From CAZCDS01 sp964497585 (GTDB lineage: Bacteria > Desulfobacterota > Desulfomonilia > Desulfomonilales > Desulfomonilaceae), in NCBI GenBank assembly GCA_964497585.1, contig CAZCDS010000026.1, forward strand, positions 20,298-84,297: 64,000 nucleotides of DNA. The letters are read 5' to 3'. Positions 18,121-25,974 of the stretch are shown piece after piece. A model generated the notes under the pieces. That model made no database searches and was not told the origin of the DNA. It saw nothing but the letters and a program-made list of their open reading frames with translations. Both the position numbers and the translations under genes were made by a program. How positions within the stretch are numbered: the stretch's first letter is position 1; each line of letters begins with the position of its first letter.

Positions 18121-19449
18121 TCATTTCCCAATCCCGTACTTCTCCATTTTTCGCCAAAGCGTCACACGACTCATTCCAAGCCTTTCGGCCGCGACCGTCT
18201 TGCGCCAATTGCTCTCCTGCAGTTCCTTGACGATCAATTCCCTTTCCATCCTATCCAACACTTGCTTCCGGTCCGAGGTCTTTGCCCGTGAAATGGCGGC
18301 GGGGAACGAAACGAGGTGACGAGGAAGATCGGAGGGGTGTATGAGAACTCCTTTGGCATGGACAAATGCGTGCTCGATTGCATTGGCAAGTTCCCGGATG
18401 TTTCCCGGCCAATGGTATGCTTCAAGTGTCTCAAGCACCCCGTCGGCAATGCCCTGGATGTTCCTGCCCATCTGTGTGTTGAACTTCGCGATGAAATGAG
18501 TCACGAGCAGAGGAATATCTTCCACGCGTTCCCTGAGCGGCGGGAGGTTCACGGGAAATATTGCTAAGCGGTAGAAGAGATCTTCTCGAAAGGATCCGTC
18601 GAGGACCTTTTCCCACAGGTTCTTGTTTGTCGCGGTGATAAGTCTTACGTCAATTCTCAGATCTCTATTGTCTCCAAGCCTCTGGAAGACCCGCTCTTCG
18701 AGAACACGGAGCAACTTGACTTGAACCGAAGGGCTTATTTCCCCGATCTCATCGAGGAAGAGGGTGCCCCCGTGAGCCAGTTGAAATTTCCCCACGTGCG
18801 ATTTGATCGCGCCGGTGAACGCTCCTTTGGCGTGACCGAACAGCTCGCTTTCCAGCATCCCGTCCGGGATTGCCGAGCAATTGATAGGGACGAAGGTGTT
18901 ATCCCTGCGCTTACCATAGTAATGAAGAGCCCTTGCTACCAGCTCCTTGCCAGTTCCTGATTCGCCCTGAATAAGCACCGTGGTGTTCGTATTGATCAAG
19001 GATTCGAGGATTGCGAAGACTTCCTGCATCGCGCCGCTCATACCTACCATGCTCTCGAACCCGTAATGATTCTGCAGTTCATCCTGCATCCAGCGGCTCT
19101 TGGAAATGTCCCGAAAGGTCTCCAACCCGCCGATGACCTCACCATGAGAATCATAGAGAGGGGCCGCGTTGACCATGAGATGGATGACCCGCTCCTCTTT
19201 GTTGCGTATGGAGACCTCCACGTCCTGGTACGCGTGTCCACAGGTCAGCGCCTTATCCACGGGGCAGTTCTCACGACAGAGCGACAGACCGAAGAGTTGG
19301 GAGCACTCCTTTCCGATGACCTCTTTCTTTTGAAAGCCTGTTATTGATTCGGCCGCCCTGTTCCAGGACAGGATCCTCCACTCCCGGTCCAGGGTCATGA
19401 CTCCCTCGGAGATACTGTCGAGAACCGCTTCGTAAAGCCGGCCATCCAT
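18121..19449 (-). CDS. Sigma-54-dependent activator, PAS-AAA-Fis
   Basis: This 442-residue transcription activator has an N-terminal PAS domain (about 1-115) with a cysteine cluster (Cys49, Cys58, Cys62, Cys70), a central AAA+ domain, and a Fis-type helix-turn-helix at the end (VAAERLGMSRVTLWRKMEKYG). The AAA+ domain shows Walker A GESGTGKE (162-169), the sigma-54 contact loop GAFTGA (209-214) and Walker B TLFLDEIG. It lacks a receiver domain, so it is controlled by its PAS domain or by protein contact rather than by direct phosphorylation. Two sigma-54 promoters with palindromes in this window are its likely targets. The gene is transcribed toward the Hmc/Tmc operon and starts 345 bases after the CGGC gene. 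Confidence 0.93.
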   Translation of the reverse strand: MDGRLYEAVLDSISEGVMTLDREWRILSWNRAAESITGFQKKEVIGKECSQLFGLSLCRENCPVDKALTCGHAYQDVEVSIRNKEERVIHLMVNAAPLYDSHGEVIGGLETFRDISKSRWMQDELQNHYGFESMVGMSGAMQEVFAILESLINTNTTVLIQGESGTGKELVARALHYYGKRRDNTFVPINCSAIPDGMLESELFGHAKGAFTGAIKSHVGKFQLAHGGTLFLDEIGEISPSVQVKLLRVLEERVFQRLGDNRDLRIDVRLITATNKNLWEKVLDGSFREDLFYRLAIFPVNLPPLRERVEDIPLLVTHFIAKFNTQMGRNIQGIADGVLETLEAYHWPGNIRELANAIEHAFVHAKGVLIHPSDLPRHLVSFPAAISRAKTSDRKQVLDRMERELIVKELQESNWRKTVAAERLGMSRVTLWRKMEKYGIGK

Positions 19450-19793
19450 GGTTCACTCTCCGTGACAGGGAATGGGCTATTCACCTTGTTGCCCGGATCT
19501 TTCCCGGAAGCAACGGCCATTGAAAAGGATTTCAACGACGCAAAGAGCTGAGGGACTGGCGGAGTCGCGGACGATGTCCAGGTAGGCGTGTCAGAGCGCT
19601 CCCAGCCCGTGAGTGCGAGAAGGGCTTCACCCCGTCGTCGTAACCCGAACAGACGCACTTCCGGACTCCCCCAGACCCTTGGAAAAGGTGTCTATTAATA
19701 AAGGACCTGCGAGGCCGCTCTTGCGTTCCATATTTCCAAGCGGGGGATTTCGTCGGCGGTCCTTCCCACATTGGTGTTCCGACCGCAAGAGCG
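19450..19793. other. Intergenic region between the two sigma-54 controlled blocks
   Basis: This stretch of 344 bases has no convincing gene. CGCTCTTGCG (19716-19725) and CGCAAGAGCG (19784-19793) are inverted copies separated by 58 bases; the right copy abuts the end of the CGGC gene. The spacing is too long for an ordinary terminator. Confidence 0.5.
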
Positions 19794-20159
19794 CTACGCG
19801 AATATGTCTTCCGGTTTGTACGGATGCGTCCCCTCAAGGACCTCCACTCCCGATTTGGCCCGCATTTTTTCCAAAAGAATCTCCTTATGCGGGCAGTGAT
19901 CGGTAATGCAGGGCCCCACGTGGATCTTCGTGGCCTTCTCGCCCATGGGATCGTTCCAGAGCCTAGCCTGTGCCAGTCTCGTAACGATCGCGGCGCCGGG
20001 ACAGTCTCCGCAATTGAGCAAGCCGATGATTTCAGCGGCTTGCCCTTGGTAACGAGAGAATTCTCCTTCCCTCCTGTTGAAGGCGACCATACAGCGGGAG
20101 CATCCTATACAAACGTCGTCCATGGCCCGTTTGCAACCGACGATCAGGATCTTTTCCAT
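19794..20159 (-). CDS. CGGC-domain protein
   Basis: This 121-residue soluble protein has AGGAGG ahead of its start. It carries spaced cysteines typical of the CGGC family, a putative metal-binding group: CKRAMDDVCIGCSRC near the N-terminus, LLNCGDCPGAA in the middle, and GPCITDHCPH near the end. The signature element normally reads NCGGCPG, and here it is NCGDCPG. The early Cys group suggests an Fe-S cluster or metal site. It is the last gene of the NifX/Mrp operon, 51 bases after the receiver-like gene. Its exact function is unknown. Confidence 0.8.
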   Translation of the reverse strand: MEKILIVGCKRAMDDVCIGCSRCMVAFNRREGEFSRYQGQAAEIIGLLNCGDCPGAAIVTRLAQARLWNDPMGEKATKIHVGPCITDHCPHKEILLEKMRAKSGVEVLEGTHPYKPEDIFA

Positions 20160-20210
20160 CGGTGCCTCCTATCAGGATATTGGCGCCCGGCTGCCCGATT
20201 TCCCATCGCG

Positions 20211-20594
20211 TTAGCCCTGTGCCGAGCGCCCACTGGTTTGCATTGCCGCAAGATCATCCAGAAGCCGTTCAAGACCTTCCGTGTCATAGCGACTCGTGAT
20301 GCGGCCGAGAATCCCAAGTCCCTCGTACTTGTCGTGGACGGTCTCCTCGTCCTCGTCGGTTATGAGGATGAAAGATATAGTCCAGGAGACCTTAAGTATG
20401 CGGGCAATAAACGCGGGGCCGGACATGCCGCTCAGCCGGTCATTCACGATCACCAGATCGGGAGGATTCTCGGTACAGGCCTCCACCCCGCGTTCCACGC
20501 TGTCAGTTGCAATGGTCTCCACATCCTTCTTTGCGCAGCATGCACAGAGTAGATCAGCACCGGCCGGATTGTCAATCAACACGAGTGCTCGCAT
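20211..20594 (-). CDS. Degenerate receiver-domain protein
   Basis: This 127-residue protein has the fold pattern of a response-regulator receiver (MRALVLIDNPAG, PDLVIVNDRLSGMSG, SFILITDED) but lacks its chemistry. The phosphoacceptor position holds Asn51 instead of Asp, the first acidic pair is reduced to Asp-Asn (LIDN), and the conserved Lys-Pro after strand 5 is replaced (RITSRYD). A Cys-x-Cys-Cys group (CACC, about 17-20) is unusual in receivers. It is therefore probably a phosphorylation-independent pseudo-receiver, perhaps with a thiol or metal role that suits the surrounding Fe-S genes. The start is supported by GGAGG, 11 bases upstream. Confidence 0.7.
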   Translation of the reverse strand: MRALVLIDNPAGADLLCACCAKKDVETIATDSVERGVEACTENPPDLVIVNDRLSGMSGPAFIARILKVSWTISFILITDEDEETVHDKYEGLGILGRITSRYDTEGLERLLDDLAAMQTSGRSAQG

Positions 20595-20660
20595 GATCTA
20601 GCCTTGGGCCTCCTTTCTCCAGTGGACAGGGAAAACACGCTCCGCTCAATCGCTCTTTCA

Positions 20661-21670
20661 TCAGAACTCATACACCGCGCCGGCATGGGCTTCGTGGAAA
20701 CGATCTCGAAAATGATCTCGGAGAATTCGATTGGGGCCTTTCCCGGTACAATGCGCCGTGGCCACGAATTCCACTCCGAAATTCTCCAGCGCCTGTATCA
20801 CGGCAAATATCTCGGCTTCCTTTGCAAACCCGAGGTGCGTTCCGCCCAACACGCCCCATATGGAGTCGAGATTCATCTTCTCTTTGACGTATTGAAGAAT
20901 ATTGCGGACACCCGCGTGATACCGATGCGCTATCAAAGAAGTGACATGGGCGATCCCGCCGGTTGCTTCCAAAATCCCCCCTGTCCCCCCTTTACGAAAG
21001 GGGGGACAGGGGGGATTTCATTTCTCAGGCGAGGGGCCGAGACACCTGAATCTCATTGATTCGAAAGCGCATCGCTATGAGCGCACCCCAGTAGGACAAC
21101 CCACCCCGATCGACACTCAACCAAGAGCGACGCATCGTCCTCGATGAGGTCCTGCTGCCAACCGATCTTGCTCGGGACAAGGAGCCGAGTATCGGAATTG
21201 CCCGGCAGAGTCCTGGGAACCCACCCCGTGAAATAGACTCCGTCAAGGATCTCCTCGAACTCGGTTGTCAAGTGAAACCCGGCTCCCGCGGCTTCTGCGA
21301 CAGCTCGCGGATAGGGAATGCCTACCTCGTGGGGCGCGGGCTCGCCCTTGTTCAACGCCTGGTGAGTCTCGAGGGCCTTGGGATGAGCCACGACCCGCAC
21401 TCCAAGATTTTTCTCCAAGACGTGGAGGAGCCCGCCAGTGTGATCGTAGTGCCCGTGACTGAGCACGACCGTGTCGACTCGCGAAAGATCGATATCGAGG
21501 ATGCGAGCGTTCCATGGCAATGCTTTGCCCTGGCCGGTGTCGAACAGCACCCTGTCGGAGCCGCGCTCGATGAGCGCGGAAAAGCCGTGTTCAGCCAGAA
21601 GCCCGCGGCCCGGCTGAACATTGTTGTCCACGAGAATAGTAATCCTCGTCCGGTGAACCGTGCCGCTCAT
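20661..21670 (-). pseudogene. MBL-fold hydrolase broken by a MITE insertion
   Basis: The two halves of one metallo-beta-lactamase-fold gene are split. The 5' part (21670 down to about 21078, start ATG overlapping the DUF364 stop as ATGA) encodes VDNNVQPGRGLLAEHGFSAL and the metal motif SHGHYDHTGG, ending at LLGCAH. The 3' part (20919 to 20661) resumes with AGVRNILQYV, VLGGTHLG and ATAHCTGKG. The relatives are the larger MBL proteins annotated as MptA-like or RFAP-synthase-like. Between them lies a 158-base element flanked by TGA repeats, and deleting it with one repeat restores Cys-Ala-His-Ala-Gly-Val in frame. As it stands the upstream part is cut off after about six element-encoded residues and lacks later metal ligands. 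Confidence 0.88.
20920..21077. mobile_element. 158-bp MITE-like element with a long internal palindrome
   Basis: Imperfect terminal inverted repeats of 18 bases (TACCGATGCGCTATCAAA at the left; TAGCGATGCGCTTTCGAA read inward from the right, 15 of 18 identical) bound the element. The 3-base target duplication TGA is at 20917-20919 and 21078-21080. In the middle is a perfect palindrome with 22-base arms of C and G runs (20972-20993 and 20997-21018) around ACG. There is no coding capacity, so it would need a transposase from elsewhere. Confidence 0.85.
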
Positions 21671-22425
21671 GCTCGTCCTCCCGTAAGGAGGTTCCATTTC
21701 GTGACAAACGGTTTGAAGAATCGCGTGCCCCCGCCCTCGCTCACCACTTGGAGTATACCACCGGCATCGTTCACTGTGATCCCGGAAAGACAGGTGACCG
21801 GCGTGTCCTTGAACGCCTCCGGGAGCATGGGAGTGGAAGAGCCCAAGAGAACCGTCTCACGGCATGTGGAAGCGGCGTCGAGAAGCGGATCGATCGTGTT
21901 GTTGATAATGCTCGTGGAGGTTATGAGCGCGATGTCACACTCGGGGAGCCGCTTCAAAGCCTCGGCCGCGGGGAGAAGAGCACCTCCGCCGCGATCTCTC
22001 TCCTCGAAGATCTCCAGGCTCCGGACCCGCTGCTCAAGGACAGGGATGAGCGGCCCGAAGAAGCCTATCATGCCGACGCGGTCCGAAGAAGAGACTTCCA
22101 GCGCATCGAGTACGTCCCCCTTGCGGCCGCGGTCGGGAGCCGTGTTTGCCAAGGCGTTTGCCGCAGCCAATCCCAATCCCGACTCGATCGCATCATCAGA
22201 CAGAAGGAATCCGAGAAGCTCCTCCACCTGCCTACCTGCAAGGGGACGGCTGTGATCGAAGACGGAGCAACCTCCGAAATCCGCCCGGGTGAAGGTATAC
22301 GCGAGGCCCACCCGGTCGTCGTCAAGCATGACGGCGGTATAGCCCAACCCGATACGCACCTCCGCGACCACCCGGCCTTGGCATCTCTTTTCGAGACATT
22401 GGTGGATTCTTGCCCTGCTGCTCAT
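21667..22425 (-). CDS. DUF4213/DUF364 putative metal-chelation protein
   Basis: This 252-residue protein starts at ATG 22425, which overlaps the NifU-like stop as ATGA. The N-terminal part (GRVVAEVRIGLGYTAVMLDD, then LAGRQVEELLGFLL) fits DUF4213, and the C-terminal half (RVGMIGFFGPLIP, DIALITSTSIINNTID, VLLGSSTPMLPEAF) fits DUF364. That family is called a putative heavy-metal-chelation domain from enolase-like and Rossmann-like structure, but no reaction is proven. It is coupled by 4-base overlaps to both neighbours, so it must be made with the scaffold protein and the MBL protein. Confidence 0.82.
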   Translation of the reverse strand: MSSRARIHQCLEKRCQGRVVAEVRIGLGYTAVMLDDDRVGLAYTFTRADFGGCSVFDHSRPLAGRQVEELLGFLLSDDAIESGLGLAAANALANTAPDRGRKGDVLDALEVSSSDRVGMIGFFGPLIPVLEQRVRSLEIFEERDRGGGALLPAAEALKRLPECDIALITSTSIINNTIDPLLDAASTCRETVLLGSSTPMLPEAFKDTPVTCLSGITVNDAGGILQVVSEGGGTRFFKPFVTKWNLLTGGRA

Positions 22426-22847
22426 TTGCACATCCGTGCTTTCTCCAGCGCCCCTCTCAGGGTGTTGACCGCAAGGTCTGCACAATGGGTGTTCTCCTTG
22501 GGAAGTCCGTCCAAATAGCGTATGAGATCATTACCGGTGAGTTTCATGGCCTCATCTATGCTCAGACCTTCCGCAAGGGACGTGAGGGCACTCCCACATG
22601 CGATGGTCGTACCGCATCCGTTGGTAACGAAAGAGACGCTCTCGATCCGGTCCTGGCTGAGCCGGACAAAGATCCCGATGGTGTCGCCGCAAATACCGCT
22701 CATATAGGTGCTGCAGTCAGCCTCGTCCATTACGCCGACATTCCTCGGGTTCATGAAATGGTCGATGACTCTTTCCGAATAGCTCTTACGGGCTTCCGCG
22801 ACAATTAGGCCTTCGATATCGTCAAAAAGATCGTCTTCCGTGGGCAT
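22422..22847 (-). CDS. NifU/IscU-like Fe-S scaffold protein
   Basis: This 141-residue protein resembles IscU/NifU N-terminal scaffolds. It has YSERVIDHFMNPRNVG near the start, the Asp/Cys region GICGDTIGIFVRL, then TNGCGTTIACGSALTSLAEG and a late Cys (HCADLAVNTLRGAL). The three cluster-ligand cysteines would be Cys53, Cys84 (or Cys78) and Cys122. These proteins build [2Fe-2S] or [4Fe-4S] clusters for delivery to apo-proteins. No cysteine desulfurase gene is nearby, so sulfur must come from elsewhere. GAGGAT precedes the start. Confidence 0.85.
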   Translation of the reverse strand: MPTEDDLFDDIEGLIVAEARKSYSERVIDHFMNPRNVGVMDEADCSTYMSGICGDTIGIFVRLSQDRIESVSFVTNGCGTTIACGSALTSLAEGLSIDEAMKLTGNDLIRYLDGLPKENTHCADLAVNTLRGALEKARMCK

Positions 22848-22948
22848 GGCAAATCCTCATTGGAGAGCTGAGACTCTGTCGCTTGAATGCTCGTTCGGGC
22901 GCCTCAGTCTAGCCGTCCAGTGAAAAAGTCGTCATCAGGGGAACAGTA

Positions 22949-23194
22949 TCAGGCGGATCCGCAACAACTCCCGGGAGTGCAACCGACCTCGGAGGGGTTG
23001 GAACCGCAGCAGGTAGCAGCTGAGGCGGGACGCGCCTGTTGATCCCTGACAGAGATGAAAGAAGCGGACATGATTCGCTCCAGGTTGTCCCCGCCGCAGA
23101 CCCGACACCTTATCTCGTCGGAGTTTCTCCCTATTCCGATCAGCAAGTCGTTTACAGCCCCACAGGCGGTGCACTTGTATTCGTGGATGGGCAT
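22949..23194 (-). CDS. FmdB-type zinc-ribbon protein
   Basis: This 81-residue protein opens MPIHEYKCTACG and has a second pair CRVCGG, making the C-x2-C...C-x2-C zinc ribbon of the FmdB family, followed by LERIMSASF. The C-terminal tail is Cys-rich (TCCGSNP, CTPGSCCGSA), a feature seen in FmdB relatives of sulfate reducers and perhaps a metal-binding tail. It lies 9 bases after the MIP18-like gene. The function of FmdB proteins is regulatory or unknown. Confidence 0.87.
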   Translation of the reverse strand: MPIHEYKCTACGAVNDLLIGIGRNSDEIRCRVCGGDNLERIMSASFISVRDQQARPASAATCCGSNPSEVGCTPGSCCGSA

Positions 23195-23203
23195 TGCTTT
23201 CTC

Positions 23204-23515
23204 CTATCTTATTCCTCTAGGTTGGGGAGGGTTCAAAAGGCTCTCTAGATGGTCAGCGTTGACAAAATTTTCAACCTTTATGATTACGGGACCCACCCCT
23301 TTCGTGGCTTCAAGCTTTTCTTTGATCGAGTTGGCCAGAACGTACGCCATAGGGCACTGCGGCGAAGTAGGACGAAATATCAGGCTCACTTCGCCGCCGT
23401 CTTCCACATGGAGATCGTGGATGATGTCCATTCGCATGATGCTGAGCCCCGTTTCCGGATCTATAACTTCGGTTAGGGCCTCCTCCAACTCCTTTCGCAA
23501 CGATTCGATTTCCAT
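23204..23515 (-). CDS. MIP18/DUF59 Fe-S assembly protein
   Basis: This 103-residue protein is of the MIP18 (DUF59, SufT/PaaD-like) family. It shows ALTEVIDPETGLSIMRMDII, where family members have V-x-D-P-E-x-x-x-x-I-V-x-L-G, and the reactive-Cys segment SPQCPMAYVL. These proteins help place Fe-S clusters on targets, often with an Mrp-type ATPase, and such an ATPase is encoded two genes upstream. GAGGAG precedes the start, and the next gene begins 9 bases after its stop. Confidence 0.85.
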   Translation of the reverse strand: MEIESLRKELEEALTEVIDPETGLSIMRMDIIHDLHVEDGGEVSLIFRPTSPQCPMAYVLANSIKEKLEATKGVGPVIIKVENFVNADHLESLLNPPQPRGIR

Positions 23516-23580
23516 TGGCTACACTCCTCGAGACTTCCTGCTTCCCCTCGGAGGAAATTTGTCCGCCTCGCACCGGGATC

Positions 23581-23961
23581 TCATCCCGGGAACCCTCCGC
23601 CGCAGACCTGATGTTCCGCTATTCGTTGAAGCTTTCCTTCGAGAAGGTAGTCAACAACTTCCCCCACGGTGTCTCCTTTGGGTGCGTAATAGGCCTCGAT
23701 CCCCATTTGTCTGAGCCCCATCAGCGGCCTCATTCCTATCCCCCCAACGATGATGGCGTCCGCGCCGCTTCCATGGAGGAGGTTCACCGGAGCCTGGCAC
23801 CCTCCCCACACATGGGGTGGGTTGTGAACAAGGGAGACTTCCCGGGCTCTCCCATCCTCAACGTCAACTATGGTGAATACGTCGCAATGCCCGAAGTGGC
23901 CGGATCTTGACGAATCAAGTCCTCCCGGATGCATCGACGGTACTACTATCTTTCCGTTCAT
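23581..23961 (-). CDS. NifX/NafY-family cofactor-binding protein
   Basis: This 126-residue protein starts at ATG 23961 with GAGGAGAG upstream. It has the dinitrogenase Fe-Mo-cofactor-binding fold pattern: SGHFGHCDVFTIVDVE, then GCQAPVNLLHGSGADAIIVGG, GMRPLMGLRQMGIEAYY and GDTVGEVVDYLLEGKL. The C-terminal HQVCGGG adds a Cys. Relatives include the orange protein of sulfate reducers, which binds a Mo-Cu-S cluster. No nitrogenase genes are in the window, so a role in nitrogen fixation is not implied. Confidence 0.87.
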   Translation of the reverse strand: MNGKIVVPSMHPGGLDSSRSGHFGHCDVFTIVDVEDGRAREVSLVHNPPHVWGGCQAPVNLLHGSGADAIIVGGIGMRPLMGLRQMGIEAYYAPKGDTVGEVVDYLLEGKLQRIAEHQVCGGGFPG

Positions 23962-24055
23962 ATCTCTCCTCTGCTTATCCGCAATAATATCGTTGCGTTG
24001 CCCTTTTCGCACCCTCTGGCGTTGGGTTGCATAGGCTGAGGACTCTCACCAAGGC

Positions 24056-24964
24056 CTATGCGGGATTCTCGAGAAGGGAGTCTATTTTCTTGGCAAGATC
24101 CCACATTGCTCGTGCCATGACGGACTCCGGAGCGAGAGCCACGATGGGCCTTCCCGCGTCGCCTCCCGTCACAGCCAGCGGGTCTATCGGAACCGGGCCC
24201 AGGAAAGAAACGCCGAGGTCTTTGGCTGCTCTCTCCCCTCCGCCGGTCTTGAACAGATTTATTTGCTCTCCACAGTGAGGACATGTTAGACCGCTCATGT
24301 TCTCAACGATTCCGAGTACCTGCATGCCGAGCGATTGTGCGAAAACCACTGATTTGCGCGCGTCGAGGAGGGCAACATCCTGCGGCGTAGTTACAATGAT
24401 GGTCGCCAGTGGCGGTCCGATGAGTTGGCCGACACTCAAAGCTTCATCACCCGTTCCCGGTGGCAGGTCTACGATGAGGTAATCCAGTTGACCCCAGTCC
24501 ACGTCAGCGAGAAACTGCTGAAATAATGAATGCTTCAGCGGACCTCGCCAGGCAACGGGAGTGTCTTCATCCTTGAGCAGAAACCCCATCGACATGACCT
24601 GGACGCCCTGCGGACCCGCGAGGGGAAGAAGTCCCCCCGGCCCTGCCATGGGAAGACTTCCGTCCAGACCCAGCATTTTCGGAACGTCCGGACCGTGTAT
24701 GTCTCCATCAAGGATCCCCACGCTTCGACCGGAGTCCGCCAGTGCCACCGCAAGGTTCACGGCCACGGTGGATTTTCCCACGCCACCCTTCCCACTCATC
24801 ACCGCAATGCGACGCCTGATGAGCGACAGTCGCCTGGCGAGTCCCTCCTGGGTGTGTTTCTGTTGTGTCTGTGGATCGCAGGTTCCTGCACTTTCGCAGT
24901 TGCTGCACGATATCTCCTCCGAGCACGCGCCGGTATCTTCGAATTCCGTGTCACGTTGTTCCAT
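24056..24964 (-). CDS. Mrp/NBP35-type P-loop ATPase
   Basis: This 302-residue protein starts at ATG 24964 behind AGGTGG. A Cys-rich N-terminal extension (CSEEISCSNCESAGTC) is followed by the ParA/MinD-type P-loop GKGGVGKST (deviant Walker A with the early Lys), DGDIHGPDVPKMLG, the ATPase switch DLPPGTGDEAL, and the C-terminal CPHCGEQINLF, whose CxxC pair binds a bridging [4Fe-4S] cluster in the dimer. The family carries and inserts Fe-S clusters. Its neighbours (NifX, MIP18, NifU-like) fit an Fe-S or mixed-metal cofactor assembly operon, as in the orange-protein operons of Desulfovibrio. Confidence 0.92.
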   Translation of the reverse strand: MEQRDTEFEDTGACSEEISCSNCESAGTCDPQTQQKHTQEGLARRLSLIRRRIAVMSGKGGVGKSTVAVNLAVALADSGRSVGILDGDIHGPDVPKMLGLDGSLPMAGPGGLLPLAGPQGVQVMSMGFLLKDEDTPVAWRGPLKHSLFQQFLADVDWGQLDYLIVDLPPGTGDEALSVGQLIGPPLATIIVTTPQDVALLDARKSVVFAQSLGMQVLGIVENMSGLTCPHCGEQINLFKTGGGERAAKDLGVSFLGPVPIDPLAVTGGDAGRPIVALAPESVMARAMWDLAKKIDSLLENPA

Positions 24965-25107
24965 TTGTATGCCACCTGTCTCGGTTCGAGAAAACGAACC
25001 GTTCACGAAAGAAATGAGACCGAGGATCTGCAACGGCCTAGCTGTCAGCATTCTCTCCGGGTCCTGGGGTTAGATCCTCGGTCTCCGGTTGACTATGTGA
25101 TTTCGAT

Positions 25108-25440
25108 CTATTCTTCCTTCTCCAACTCCTGCAGACGGGACTCCATAGCAGCTATTTCGTTACGAGCCGCGGCGAGTGCCGCTTTCAGGTCCTCTGCTTC
25201 TGTCTCCCTGGGTAGTGGGGCGCCGAAGAAATAGCCTCGCCCCCATGCTCCCCACCAACCGCCTCGGCCTCCGAAGCCGCGGCCTCGGCCTCCTCCCCAC
25301 GGGATTCCGCCGCGCCCGATTCCCCGGCCGAATCCCCACCAACGGTCCCGGACTCGTGACCCCGGCCGTCTGCAAAGGCCAAGGCCCCATCCGGTCGCCG
25401 GACCCGCACCCATTGGTCCCGTTCGATCAAATCCTGGCAT
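25108..25440 (-). CDS. DUF5320 Gly/Arg-rich protein
   Basis: This 110-residue protein begins MPGFDRTGPMGAGPATGWGL, the hallmark of the DUF5320 family, and continues with a low-complexity Gly/Arg/Trp-rich middle. It ends in a short coiled coil (about 80-110, LKAALAAARNEIAAMESRLQ). Such genes typically sit beside NifX-type proteins in anaerobes, and their function is unknown. The start, with AAGGAG upstream, lies 14 bases inside the preceding gene. Confidence 0.85.
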   Translation of the reverse strand: MPGFDRTGPMGAGPATGWGLGLCRRPGSRVRDRWWGFGRGIGRGGIPWGGGRGRGFGGRGGWWGAWGRGYFFGAPLPRETEAEDLKAALAAARNEIAAMESRLQELEKEE

Positions 25441-25858
25441 TTCCCTTCTCCTTTGTCTGACGTTCCCGAAACGGACGATTTCGTTGCCCCTGTCCTATCC
25501 CCATTCCGCGACGTCGCCTGCATCTCCGACTGCCCGGCATGGCGTACCGCGGATCATCGATGGTCTCGCTCCTCAAAGCCTCCAAAATCTCCGGGACGTA
25601 ACCCGCAAGCCACGGTATCATCAATATTCCTCGCTGCAGAATCTGTTCCTCCATCCAGCAACTGATTCCACCGCACATCAAGAGGTCGATCCGCAAACGC
25701 CAGAGGCACTCAGGACGATTCCACCGCGCGACGCCCGACCAATCTTCGTCTGAGAGACTCTCGTACGCATCTCCCGTGTCGACGAAGACCAACAGCCGCC
25801 GACACGTGTCGAAGGCCGGTGCAATTCGATCTTGATGTTCAGGAAGCGCTACTCGCAT
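25427..25858 (-). CDS. NifX-family-like protein, first gene of the operon
   Basis: This 143-residue protein has the N-terminal strand MRVALPEHQDRIAPAFDTCR, typical of the dinitrogenase-cofactor/NifX family (normally V-A-x-x-x-D-x-x-V-x-x-x-F-x-x-x), and the later motif LLMCGGISCWMEEQILQRGI, which matches the ALICGAIS-type turn. The C-terminal 35 residues are basic and low in order (RRCRRRRGMGIGQGQRN). It is the first gene behind the sigma-54 promoter and overlaps the DUF5320 start by 14 bases. Confidence 0.78.
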   Translation of the reverse strand: MRVALPEHQDRIAPAFDTCRRLLVFVDTGDAYESLSDEDWSGVARWNRPECLWRLRIDLLMCGGISCWMEEQILQRGILMIPWLAGYVPEILEALRSETIDDPRYAMPGSRRCRRRRGMGIGQGQRNRPFRERQTKEKGNARI

Positions 25859-25881
25859 GTTAACCGTCCGTCAGATGACGG

Positions 25882-25897
25882 GGCAATTTGCGTGCCA
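25882..25897 (-). promoter_or_regulatory. Sigma-54 promoter of the NifX/Mrp operon
   Basis: The minus strand reads TGGCACGCAAATTGCC. This is a near-perfect -24/-12 promoter with GG and GC ten bases apart. It ends 24 bases before the ATG of the first NifX-like gene, giving a very short leader. Confidence 0.85.
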
Positions 25898-25974
25898 ACC
25901 TTCAAGCCAAAGGTAACACTTTGGAATAATGTAACTAAGGAGCCTATGTTCAAGTGCGCCCGGAAAGGAGATAA

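Noticed and set aside
19716..19793. Inverted repeat CGCTCTTGCG/CGCAAGAGCG as a terminator of the CGGC operon
   Set aside because: The arms are 58 bases apart and no T-run follows on the right strand.
23581..25858. Nitrogen-fixation genes
   Set aside because: NifX- and NifU-like names reflect family membership only; no nitrogenase structural genes are present.
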